This document shows, piece by piece, positions 1 to 6,920 of a stretch of 7,829 bases of DNA; the stretch's first letter is position 1; every line of letters starts with the position of its first letter. The notes beneath the pieces are model-generated. The model saw nothing but the letters and a program-made list of their open reading frames with translations. It ran no database searches and was not told the DNA's origin. The DNA is taken from contig JBFKAV010000157.1 of assembly GCA_041621405.1 (NCBI GenBank), positions 1 to 7,829 of the forward strand, read 5' to 3'. Origin of the DNA: JBFKAV01 sp041621405. GTDB taxonomy: Bacteria > Pseudomonadota > Alphaproteobacteria > Rhodobacterales > Rhodobacteraceae. The position numbers and the translations under genes are program-made.

Positions 1-1
1 C

Positions 2-1084
2 GCGGCGAAGTTCACGGCCGAGAAGGAGACGCCCTACACTCGCTTCATCGCTGGGGAAGGGCTCGAGATCCTGCCTGCGCTCTACGTCCCCAGCCTGCAC
101 GAGATTCCGCTCAGGCCCTGGGCGCGGCGCGGCGGCAACGCAGTGTTCCTCAACCACGACGCCTCGCGCACCTCGAACGACTGTTACGTGATGGAGATCG
201 CCCCCGGCACCAAGCTCGCGCCCCACCGGCAGCTCTACGAGGAGACGCTGCTGATCCTCTCCGGCCGCGGCTCCACCACCGTCTGGAACGACGCGGGCGA
301 CCGCGCCAGCTTCGAATGGGGCCCGGGTTCGATCTTCGGCATTCCCTTGAACGCCCACCACCAGCACTTCAACGGCTCCGGCTCCGAGCCCGCCCGCTAC
401 GTGGGCGTCACCAATCTGCCGCCTCTCATCAACGTCTTCGAGGAGCCGGAGTTCATCTTCGGCACCGCCCACGACTTCAAGGGCCGCTTCTCGGGCGAGC
501 CCGACTATTTTGCCGAGAGCAAGGAGCAGAAGGGCCTGCTCCTGGAGACCAACTTCGTCCACGACGCGGTGAACCTGCCGCTGATCGAGGCGGGGGAGCG
601 TGGCGCCGGCGGCGGCCATATCCGCTTCCAGCTCGCCAAGTGCTCGATGAACAGCCACATCTCCCAGTTCCCGGTCGGCACGTACAAGAAGTGCCACCGG
701 CACGGGCCGGGCGCGCATGTCATCATCCTCTCGGGCGAGGGCTATTCGCTGATGTGGCCCGAGGGCGAGGAGCCCGAGCGGTTCGACTGGAAGCCCGGCA
801 GCATGATCGTGCCGCCGAACATGTGGTGGCACCAGCACTTCAACACCGGCCCCAGCCCGGCGCGGTATCTCGCCTTCAAGTACGAGGGCGTGGCGATCCG
901 CAATGCGCAAGGCGTGCCCAAGGCCTGGATCAGCACCCGGATCGGCGGCGACCAGATCGACTACGCCGACGAGCGCGACGAGGTCCGCACGATGTTCGCC
1001 GACGCGCTTGCCCGGCACGGGATGACACCGAGGATGCAGGTCGCCTACGAGGCCGAAATGAAGGACCTGCCATCGAGGCCGTGA
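2..1084 (+). CDS. Two-cupin (bicupin) protein, 5' truncated by window edge
   Basis: The reading frame is open from base 2, so the GTG at 143 is an internal valine and 360 C-terminal residues are visible. Two cupin barrels can be seen. In the first (visible residues about 65-135), motif 1 reads G-x5-H-R-Q with a Glu nearby, and motif 2 reads G-x5-P-L-N-x2-H-x3-N. In the second (about 205-290), motif 1 is G-x5-H-R-H but has His239 where the usual metal-ligand Glu sits; motif 2 is G-x5-P-x-M-x2-H-x3-N with His277. The second barrel therefore offers four histidines, an apparent Fe/Mn/Ni/Cu site. Bicupins of this layout include gentisate-type ring-cleaving dioxygenases, and the Rieske oxygenase 43 nt downstream fits an oxidative catabolic role. 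The actual reaction is not known; a non-enzymatic or isomerase role is possible. The bicupin call is firm, the function is inferred. Confidence 0.85.
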   Translation, partial: AAKFTAEKETPYTRFIAGEGLEILPALYVPSLHEIPLRPWARRGGNAVFLNHDASRTSNDCYVMEIAPGTKLAPHRQLYEETLLILSGRGSTTVWNDAGDRASFEWGPGSIFGIPLNAHHQHFNGSGSEPARYVGVTNLPPLINVFEEPEFIFGTAHDFKGRFSGEPDYFAESKEQKGLLLETNFVHDAVNLPLIEAGERGAGGGHIRFQLAKCSMNSHISQFPVGTYKKCHRHGPGAHVIILSGEGYSLMWPEGEEPERFDWKPGSMIVPPNMWWHQHFNTGPSPARYLAFKYEGVAIRNAQGVPKAWISTRIGGDQIDYADERDEVRTMFADALARHGMTPRMQVAYEAEMKDLPSRP

Positions 1085-1112
1085 GGCGGGGCAGGAGAGG
1101 CGCGCGCGAGAG

Positions 1113-1118
1113 AGGAGG
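1113..1118 (+). promoter_or_regulatory. Shine-Dalgarno AGGAGG for the Rieske oxygenase gene
   Basis: A full-consensus AGGAGG lies in the only sizeable gap of the operon, 9 nt before the ATG at 1128. It fixes that start codon and suggests strong translation of the oxygenase relative to its neighbours, several of which have weaker sites. Confidence 0.75.
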
Positions 1119-1127
1119 GGAACGGCA

Positions 1128-2414
1128 ATGCTTCGCAAGGAAGTCAACGACCTTCTGACCCAGACCAGCGCCGGCACGCCGATGGGCGAGATGTTCCGGC
1201 ATTACTGGATTCCCGCGCTGCTCGCCCGCGAGCTGCCTGAGGACGATTGCCCGCCAGTCCGGGTCAAGCTCCTCGGCGAGCGCCTGATCGCCTTCCGCGA
1301 CAGCAAGGGCCGCTATGGCCTCATGGACGAATTCTGCGCCCACCGCGGCGTCTCGCTCTGGTTCGGGCGGAACGAGGAGGGCGGGCTCCGCTGCCCCTAT
1401 CACGGCTGGAAGTACGACGTGACCGGCCAGTGCATCGAGGTGCCCTCGGAGCCCGAGGAATCGGGTTTCTGCCAGAAGATCAAGCTCAAGGGCTACCCGC
1501 TGGTAAAGATCGGCGACGTGCTCTGGACCCACATGGGCGAGGCCGAGAGCCGCCCGCCCGAGCCGACCTGGGAATTCGCCACCGTTCCGGCCGAGCAGAC
1601 CTACACCTCGAAGCGCTGGCAGGAGAGCAACTGGCTGCAGGCGCTTGAGGGCGGCATCGACAGCTCTCACGTCTCCTGGCTCCATTCCGGCAGCCTGAAA
1701 TCGGACCCGCTCTTCAAGGGCGCCAAGGGCAACAAGTACAACCAGGCCGACAAGAAGCCGGTCTTCGAAGTCGTCGAGTCCGACGGCGGCCTAAGCATCG
1801 GCGCCCGCCGGATGGCCGAGAAGGGGCACTACTACTGGCGCATCACGCCCTGGGTGATGCCCTCCTTCACCATGGTTCCGCCGCGCGGCGACCACCCCGT
1901 GCACGGCCATTTCTGGATCCCGATCGACGAAGAGAACTGCTGGGCCTGGTCGTTCGACTACCACCCGACGCGGGCGCTGACCGCCGAAGAGCGGCAGGCG
2001 ATGATCGACGGCTACGGGGTCCACAACCAGTACGTCCCCGGCACTTTCCGGCCGCGACAGAACAAGGACAACGACTACTTGATGGACCGCGAGGCGCAGA
2101 AGCGCGGCGAGACGTATTCCGGCGTCTGGGGGATCGCCATGCAGGACGCGAGCTTGCAGGAGAGCATGGGGCCGATCGTCGACCGCACCAAGGAGAACCT
2201 GGTCTCCACCGACAACGGCATCATCATGGCCCGCCACCGGCTCCGGAAGGCCTGCGTGGCGCTCCGCGACAAGGGCGTCGAGCCGCCCGGACGGGTCCCG
2301 GAGCACCAGCAGGTGCGCTCGGCGGCAAGGGTGCTGCCGCCCGACCAGCCCTTCGAGGAGGCGATGAAAGACGACCTCCGGGTGCGGCCTGGCGTGAAGC
2401 AGACCTCGGTCTGA
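1128..2414 (+). CDS. Rieske [2Fe-2S] aromatic ring-hydroxylating oxygenase, alpha subunit (phthalate dioxygenase type)
   Basis: This is the 428-aa catalytic subunit of a cytosolic Rieske non-heme iron oxygenase, which would add O2 to (or demethylate) an aromatic or related substrate using electrons from a reductase. The Rieske domain (about 25-140) has the cluster ligands C70-x-H72 and C89-x2-H92. The catalytic domain carries the bridging/iron motif D178-x2-H181-x4-H186, and Asp362 in a DRTKEN...TDN context is a good third iron ligand. The D, +3, +8 spacing matches the phthalate dioxygenase / homomeric class, which needs no beta subunit, and none is present. No reductase or ferredoxin gene is visible here, so electron supply must come from elsewhere. 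A consensus ribosome site precedes the start. Family is confident; substrate is unknown, and many such genes are loosely labelled phthalate 4,5-dioxygenase. Confidence 0.93.
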   Translation: MLRKEVNDLLTQTSAGTPMGEMFRHYWIPALLARELPEDDCPPVRVKLLGERLIAFRDSKGRYGLMDEFCAHRGVSLWFGRNEEGGLRCPYHGWKYDVTGQCIEVPSEPEESGFCQKIKLKGYPLVKIGDVLWTHMGEAESRPPEPTWEFATVPAEQTYTSKRWQESNWLQALEGGIDSSHVSWLHSGSLKSDPLFKGAKGNKYNQADKKPVFEVVESDGGLSIGARRMAEKGHYYWRITPWVMPSFTMVPPRGDHPVHGHFWIPIDEENCWAWSFDYHPTRALTAEERQAMIDGYGVHNQYVPGTFRPRQNKDNDYLMDREAQKRGETYSGVWGIAMQDASLQESMGPIVDRTKENLVSTDNGIIMARHRLRKACVALRDKGVEPPGRVPEHQQVRSAARVLPPDQPFEEAMKDDLRVRPGVKQTSV

Positions 2415-2416
2415 CG

Positions 2417-2950
2417 ATGCTTGGGACGCCCCGCCCCACGCTGCTGTCAAGCTGTGCCATGGCCGCCACCGCGGCCGAGGCGCGGTTTCGCGTGCCCTAC
2501 CCGAACTCGCGCGGCCGCGCCTCGCGGATCTTCGCGCTCGACCAGGGCGCGGCCGAGGCGATGTACCGGATCACCGAGAAGCCCTGGCACGGCGCGCATT
2601 TCCTGACCGTGGCGCCGGGGGCCGAGGGGCTTGACCCCGAGGCGACCGAGGCCGACGCGGTGCCGCTGACCATGCCCGACGGCGCACCGGCGAAGCTCTC
2701 GGGCGAGGTCGCGGGCGCCGATGTGGTCGTGCTGCTCTCGGCGACCGGCGGCAACGCGGGCGCGGCCGAGGTGATCGCGCGCGAGGCGTGGAAGAGGCAC
2801 ACGATGATCGCCGCACTGGCGCTCGCCGGCGGCCGCGAGGGCAGGGCGGTCGATCGGGTGGTGAACGCGCTCCGCCCGCTCGCGACGGTGCTGGTCGTCG
2901 CCCGCGATGACGACTTCATCCCCGCGATGCTGACCGCGCTGCGCGCCTGA
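2417..2950 (+). CDS. Uncharacterised 177-aa protein, alpha/beta with glycine-rich loop
   Basis: I do not recognise this family. It is soluble, with no signal peptide or long membrane segment. The N-terminal half (about 22-95) is rich in charged and aromatic residues, including RITEKPWHGAHFL at 51-63. The C-terminal half looks like a Rossmann-like alternation: a hydrophobic strand ADVVVLLSAT (101-110), the loop GGNAGA (111-116), a helix, a second strand around 131-137, and a third around 156-162 followed by an acidic DDD. That pattern suggests nucleotide or cofactor binding but has no Walker signature. The ATG at 2417 sits 2 nt after the Rieske stop and has no clear ribosome site, fitting translational coupling; the in-frame ATG at 2459 would remove 14 residues and is an equal candidate. 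Placement between the oxygenase and the NicO-like permease implies a role in the same process, such as cofactor or metal handling. Confidence 0.8.
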   Translation: MLGTPRPTLLSSCAMAATAAEARFRVPYPNSRGRASRIFALDQGAAEAMYRITEKPWHGAHFLTVAPGAEGLDPEATEADAVPLTMPDGAPAKLSGEVAGADVVVLLSATGGNAGAAEVIAREAWKRHTMIAALALAGGREGRAVDRVVNALRPLATVLVVARDDDFIPAMLTALRA

Positions 2951-2959
2951 GGAGCCAAG

Positions 2960-3577
2960 ATGAACGCTCTCGCCTTCCTGCCCTTCGGCTTCCTCGTCGG
3001 CATGGCCCACGCGGTGGAGGCCGACCATCTCGCCGCCGTCGCCGCGATGACCCACCGCGCCGACGGCCGGCGGACGCTAGTTGCCCGTGGCGCCGCCTGG
3101 GGGCTCGGCCACACGCTGTCGCTCTTCGTCATCTGTGCCACGGTGCTGCTCTTCGGGCTCACCGTCTCCGGCACGCTCGAGGCCTCGCTGGAGCTTGCCG
3201 TGGGCGCCATGATCCTGGCCCTCGGCGGCCAGGTGCTCTGGCGGCTCCGGGCCGCACGCGGCCCCGCGGCGCGCGTCAGTGGCCACGGCAAGGCGCTGGC
3301 GGTCGGGCTCGTGCACGGCGCAGCGGGCTCGGCGGGCCTCCTGGTGCTGATGGTGGCGGCGACCGAGAAGCCCTGGGCGGCGCTCGCCGCCTTCGCCGTC
3401 TTCGGCCTCGGCTCGATGCTCGGCATGGCAGCACTGACGGCGCTCGCGAGCTGGCCGCTCGCGCTGGTGCAGCGGTCCGGGGCGGCGCTGCAGAACGTGG
3501 TGGCCGGCGCCATCGGCGCCGCGGCACTCTGGGTCGGCGGCGGGCTCGTGATCGAGAGCCTCGGCGCGCTGGTATGA
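2960..3577 (+). CDS. NicO/UreH-like nickel-cobalt family permease
   Basis: This 205-aa inner-membrane protein has about six hydrophobic segments (near 5-30, 44-70, 74-96, 112-132, 138-160 and 178-203). The first segment carries H17-x4-D22-H23, the signature metal-recognition motif of the NiCoT/NicO superfamily. It is followed by GLGHT (48-52), matching that superfamily's second conserved His motif, and LVHGAAGSAG (117-126), which resembles UreH/HupE-type members. Length fits UreH-like proteins rather than the longer HoxN/NixA. A GGAG site lies 5 nt before the ATG, right after the stop of the upstream gene. The His-tailed protein encoded next supports movement of a divalent transition metal, with Ni or Co most likely. 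Direction (uptake or efflux) cannot be read from sequence, and some homologues may move other solutes. Confidence 0.83.
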   Translation: MNALAFLPFGFLVGMAHAVEADHLAAVAAMTHRADGRRTLVARGAAWGLGHTLSLFVICATVLLFGLTVSGTLEASLELAVGAMILALGGQVLWRLRAARGPAARVSGHGKALAVGLVHGAAGSAGLLVLMVAATEKPWAALAAFAVFGLGSMLGMAALTALASWPLALVQRSGAALQNVVAGAIGAAALWVGGGLVIESLGALV

Positions 3578-3589
3578 AAGGAAGCCCCT

Positions 3590-4018
3590 ATGTGCGGTGA
3601 AATCGACGACGAAGCGGCCCTCGGCCAAGAGCTCATCGAGCGCTTTGCAGTAATGGCCGGGATGCTCGGCCTGAAGCCCGACGAGGCGCCCGCGACCGGC
3701 GCGCCCGCGCTCGCCACCGAGAAGGACCGCGCGGCCTACATGGAGGCGCTGTTCCGCGCCGGGCTCGGACGGGCGCTCGCCGACGCCACGGCGGCCGGCG
3801 ACGAGGAGAAGGTCGACGCGCTCGCCGCCCAGGCCATCGCCTTCGCGCGCCTCGCGGGCTTCCTCGCCGGGCAGCTCCCCCCCGAGGCCGACCTCTTCCG
3901 CAACGTGATCGAGGCCGCCACCCAGGGCTACGGCGAGCCGCAACGGCTCGAGCGCGACTGGCGCCATGCGCAGGACCAAGCGCACGGGCACTCCCACGAC
4001 CACGACCACCACCATTGA
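3590..4018 (+). CDS. Small soluble protein with histidine-rich C-terminal tail (putative metal-binding partner)
   Basis: This 142-aa protein has no signal peptide or membrane segment and is Ala/Leu/Glu rich, suggesting a helical bundle over residues 5-125. It ends in HGHSHDHDHHH (132-142): seven His and two Asp in eleven residues, a classic Ni/Co/Zn/Cu-binding tail like those of metal chaperones and the cytoplasmic loops of metal transporters. The single Cys is near the N-terminus (C2). An AAGGAAG ribosome site lies 5 nt upstream of the ATG, 12 nt after the NicO-like permease stop. This arrangement suggests that the protein accepts metal from the permease or delivers metal to it, or gates it. 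I do not recognise the body of the protein. The tail is directly seen; the chaperone role is inferred. Confidence 0.8.
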   Translation: MCGEIDDEAALGQELIERFAVMAGMLGLKPDEAPATGAPALATEKDRAAYMEALFRAGLGRALADATAAGDEEKVDALAAQAIAFARLAGFLAGQLPPEADLFRNVIEAATQGYGEPQRLERDWRHAQDQAHGHSHDHDHHH

Positions 4019-4030
4019 GCTGACCAAGCC

Positions 4031-4642
4031 ATGGCCGAGCGCCCGTTCTGGACCGACAGCGCCTGGCGCCGGAAGCTCCTCGGCGACGCCTTCGGGCGTG
4101 GCTTCTGGGGCTTCTTCGCGGCGGCGGCGGCGACCGGACTCCTCTGCTACTGGGTGAAGGGCTCCGAGCTCTTCGCCAAGGCGATCGCGGAGGACTTCGA
4201 CGCGCTGATGGCGGTGCTGCCGCGGGTCACGGTCGCGCTCACTGTGGCGGCGCTGATCTGGGTCATGCTGCCGCGCGACAAGCTCTCCGGTCTCGTGGGC
4301 CGCGAGGCCGGGCTCACCGGCCTCGTCATCGCCACCATCGCCGGCGCGATCACACCCGGCGGGCCGACCTCGGCCTATGCGCTCCTCGCGGTGCTTGCCG
4401 CGTCGGGCGCCGACCGCGGCGCCATGGTTGCCTACATCGCCTCGTGGGCGACCTTGGGGATGCAGCGCGTGCTGGTCTGGGACGTGCCCTTCATGGGAGC
4501 CGAGTTCGCGATCTTCCGCAGCCTTGTCAGCCTGCCCCTTCCGATCGCCGCTGGCCTCATCGCCCGCCGCCTGCCGTTCGAGCTCGAGGTCCGCCGCGAC
4601 GCGCCGCCGCCGCCGAAAGGCGGCGAGGAGTTCCTGCCATGA
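4031..4642 (+). CDS. Half-length permease A, ArsP/YraQ (DUF318)-like
   Basis: This 203-aa membrane protein has hydrophobic segments near 24-41, 62-80, 95-110, 114-125, 130-150 and 160-178, and a charged proline-rich tail (187-203). It holds one copy of the glycine/proline signature typical of the predicted permease family PF03773: ITPGGP (107-112), then SW (138-139), R146, P153 and G156. Full-length members are about 300 aa or more with two such repeats; here only one is present. The next gene encodes the other half, and the two overlap by 4 nt (ATGA), so a heterodimer is expected. Characterised relatives include organoarsenical exporters, but the substrate here is unknown. No good ribosome site precedes the ATG, 12 nt after the His-tail gene, so translation may depend on coupling. 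Confidence 0.78.
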   Translation: MAERPFWTDSAWRRKLLGDAFGRGFWGFFAAAAATGLLCYWVKGSELFAKAIAEDFDALMAVLPRVTVALTVAALIWVMLPRDKLSGLVGREAGLTGLVIATIAGAITPGGPTSAYALLAVLAASGADRGAMVAYIASWATLGMQRVLVWDVPFMGAEFAIFRSLVSLPLPIAAGLIARRLPFELEVRRDAPPPPKGGEEFLP

Positions 4643-5157
4643 GCGTCGGCCTCGCGATCCTGCTCCTCGTCCTCGCCGTCCTGGTCGCGCTCGCCGTCCG
4701 CCGCGGCGAGGCCGCGCTGCCGATCACCCAGCGCATCGTCGAGCAGTTCGCCAAGCTGGTGCCGCGGATGCTCTGCGCGCTGGTCGCCGCGGGCTTCATC
4801 GCTCAGCTGATCCCGAAGCAGGCGATCTCGAGCCTCCTCGGCGCCGATGCCGGGCTCCTCGCGCTCCCCGTCGCCGCCGCGGTCGGCCTGATCGTGCCGG
4901 CCGGGCCGGTCATCGCCTTCCCGATCGCGGTCGTCTTCGCCAAGGCCGGGGCCTCGGTGCCCGCGCTCGTCACCTTCATCACCTCCTGGAGCCTCTTCGC
5001 GATGCACCGCATCCTGATCTACGAACTGCCGCTCCTCGGCCCCTCGTTCCTGCGGCTCCGCGCCGCCTCGGTCGCGCTGATGCCCTTTCTCGCGGGGGCC
5101 CTCGCGCTCCTCGCCGGGCTCCTCGTCAGCTTCGGCGCCCCCGTCACCACCAGCTGA
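4639..5157 (+). CDS. Half-length permease B, ArsP/YraQ (DUF318)-like
   Basis: This 172-aa membrane protein starts at the ATG at 4639, which overlaps the stop of permease A in ATGA and is preceded by GAGGAG (4625-4630). A longer in-frame reading from 4444 lies inside permease A and gives arginine/proline-rich nonsense, so it was not used. Hydrophobic segments fall near 4-20, 42-58, 73-100, 108-122 and 140-166. The signature IVPAGP (85-90), SW (116-117), R124, P131 and G134 matches permease A at the same spacing. A by-eye ungapped alignment of residues 85-150 with A 107-172 gives 22 identities in 66. The pair most likely forms one transporter. Substrate unknown; export of an acidic, metalloid or sulfur-containing compound is a guess from family relatives. 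Confidence 0.78.
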   Translation: MSVGLAILLLVLAVLVALAVRRGEAALPITQRIVEQFAKLVPRMLCALVAAGFIAQLIPKQAISSLLGADAGLLALPVAAAVGLIVPAGPVIAFPIAVVFAKAGASVPALVTFITSWSLFAMHRILIYELPLLGPSFLRLRAASVALMPFLAGALALLAGLLVSFGAPVTTS

Positions 5158-5166
5158 GAGGCGCCG

Positions 5167-6918
5167 ATGCCCGTTCCCGAAGGCTACGAGAAGTACCAGT
5201 CCGACGTGATCGTCGACCTGCTGCACTTCTACGGTTTCGACTACGTCTCGATGAACCCCGGCGCCAGCTTCCGCGGCCTCCACGACAGCCTCGTCAACTA
5301 CGGGGGCAACCGGCCGCAGATGCTGCTCTGCCAGCACGAGGAAACGGCGGTGCAGATCGCCCATGGCTATGCCCGGGCCACCGGCCGGCCGATGGCGGTG
5401 ATCCTGCACGACCTCGTCGGCCTCCTGCACGCGCAGATGGCGATCTACTACGCGTTCTCCGACCGCGCGCCGGTGTTCATCCTGGGCGCCACCGGTCCGA
5501 TGGACGAGAGCAAGCGCCGCCCGCGCTCCGACTGGCACCACACCGCGCAGAGCCAGGGCGATGCCGTCCGCAACTTCACCAAGTACGACTACCAGCCCCA
5601 CGCCATCGAGGGCGTGCCCGACAGCTTCATGCGCGCCTACTCGGCCATGGTCACCGAGCCGGCCGGGCCGGTCTACCTTTGCTTCGACGCCATGCTGCAG
5701 GAGGAGAAACTGAAAACTCCTGTGTCGATGCCGCCCGCGGGCATGGCGAAGGCGCCGGCGCCAATGGCCGCCGATCCCGCGGTTCTGGAGCAGATCGTCG
5801 ACCGCCTTCTTGCCGCCGAACGCCCCTGGATCATGACCGAGTTCGCCGGCCGGCACGAAGGCAACTTCGAGAGGCTCGTCGAACTCGCCGAGACGCTCGG
5901 CGTCGCGGTCTGGGACGTGAACTCCGCGCTGAACTTCCCGAACCGCCACCCCTTGAACCTCTCGATGGACACCGAGAGCCTGCGCGAGGCAGATGCCATC
6001 CTCTCGCTCGATGCCCGCGACTGGGAGAAGGCCACCGCCAAGCTCGACTCGACCGACCGAACGCTCGAATCCTACCTCGCGGACGACATCTGCTGGATGG
6101 AAATCGGCCCCCACGAGATCGGCATCGGCTCCTGGGCGCTCGACTACGGCCGCTACCTGCCGAAGACGCTCTCGGCGCTGGGCGACCCGCGCCTCGTCAT
6201 GCCGCAAATGACTGAAATCGCAAGGGAAAAGCTCGCAACCACGCCAGAGCTGCGGGCAAAGGTGAAAGCCCGCGAGGTGGCCTTCGGCCAGCGCCACGCG
6301 GAGAACTTCGCGCGCTGGAGGGCCGAGGCGCAGCACGACCGCGACGCGAGCCCGCTCACGCTCCCGCGCCTGGCCGAGGAGGTCTGGGAGGTGATCAAGG
6401 GCGAGGACTGGGTCTGCGCCAATGGCACGCTCAGGGAATGGGCGCGGAGGCTCTGGGACTTCGAGAGGCCCTACCGGCACCCGGGCAAGTCGATGGGCAC
6501 CTCGACCCAGATCGGCATGTCGATCGGCGTCGGGCTTGCCCACAAGGGCTCGGGGCGCATCGTCGTGGCGCTGCAACCCGACGGCGACCTGATGTACGAC
6601 GCCGGCGCGCTCTGGACGGCCGCCAAGCACGAGATCCCGCTCCTCATCGTGATGGTCAACAACCGCGCCTACTACAACGACTGGCACCACCAGATCCGGA
6701 TGGCGCGGATGCGCGGGACCGACGAGGCCAGGGCGCACATCGGCATGGACCTCTTCGACCCCGCCCCCGATTTCGCCACCATCGCCCGCGGCATGGGGAT
6801 GTGGGGCGAGGGGCCGATCGAGCGCCCCGAGGAGGTCGCTCCGGCGCTCCGCCGCGCGCTTCAGCTGGTGAAGTCGGGCAAGCCCGCGCTGGTGGACGTG
6901 ATCACCCGGCACCGGTGA
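5167..6918 (+). CDS. Thiamine-diphosphate-dependent enzyme (acetolactate synthase / benzoylformate decarboxylase family)
   Basis: This 583-aa cytosolic enzyme has the family's three-domain order: Pyr domain (about 10-175), central domain (about 195-345) and PP domain (about 370-575). The Pyr domain has the activating glutamate in QHEETAVQIAHGYARATG (E58, following H57). The PP domain has the ThDP/Mg motif as P471-D472-G473, then 24 residues, then N498-N499. Spacing equals that of E. coli acetolactate synthase, but the first Gly of GDG is Pro. The reaction should be decarboxylation of a 2-oxo acid, or carboligation; the substrate is not evident. A GAGAGG ribosome site lies 5 nt upstream, 9 nt after permease B. 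No small regulatory subunit is present, which argues against a biosynthetic acetolactate synthase. It is the last gene of the operon. Family confident, reaction unknown. Confidence 0.92.
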   Translation: MPVPEGYEKYQSDVIVDLLHFYGFDYVSMNPGASFRGLHDSLVNYGGNRPQMLLCQHEETAVQIAHGYARATGRPMAVILHDLVGLLHAQMAIYYAFSDRAPVFILGATGPMDESKRRPRSDWHHTAQSQGDAVRNFTKYDYQPHAIEGVPDSFMRAYSAMVTEPAGPVYLCFDAMLQEEKLKTPVSMPPAGMAKAPAPMAADPAVLEQIVDRLLAAERPWIMTEFAGRHEGNFERLVELAETLGVAVWDVNSALNFPNRHPLNLSMDTESLREADAILSLDARDWEKATAKLDSTDRTLESYLADDICWMEIGPHEIGIGSWALDYGRYLPKTLSALGDPRLVMPQMTEIAREKLATTPELRAKVKAREVAFGQRHAENFARWRAEAQHDRDASPLTLPRLAEEVWEVIKGEDWVCANGTLREWARRLWDFERPYRHPGKSMGTSTQIGMSIGVGLAHKGSGRIVVALQPDGDLMYDAGALWTAAKHEIPLLIVMVNNRAYYNDWHHQIRMARMRGTDEARAHIGMDLFDPAPDFATIARGMGMWGEGPIERPEEVAPALRRALQLVKSGKPALVDVITRHR

Positions 6919-6920
6919 GG

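Noticed and set aside
2572..3376. Identical 15-mer ACCGAGAAGCCCTGG at about 2573 and 3362
   Set aside because: Both encode TEKPW in unrelated proteins using common codons; the flanks do not match, so chance is likelier than a repeat element.
2497..3717. - strand open frame of 406 codons antisense to the unknown protein and the NicO-like gene
   Set aside because: Ser/Ala/Pro-rich low-complexity translation without motifs; the + strand genes beneath have family signatures and ribosome sites.
4377..6215. Long + strand open frame of 612 codons, and a - strand frame of 868 codons over 4432-7038
   Set aside because: Both are shadows of GC-rich genes on the + strand: translations are dominated by Arg/Pro/Ala or His/Glu/Gly with no domain, and they overlap three well-supported genes with clear motifs.
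5167..6918. Biosynthetic acetolactate synthase large subunit (ilvB/ilvI)
   Set aside because: No adjacent small regulatory subunit or ilvC, catabolic-type neighbours, and the PDG variant motif; only the superfamily assignment is supported.
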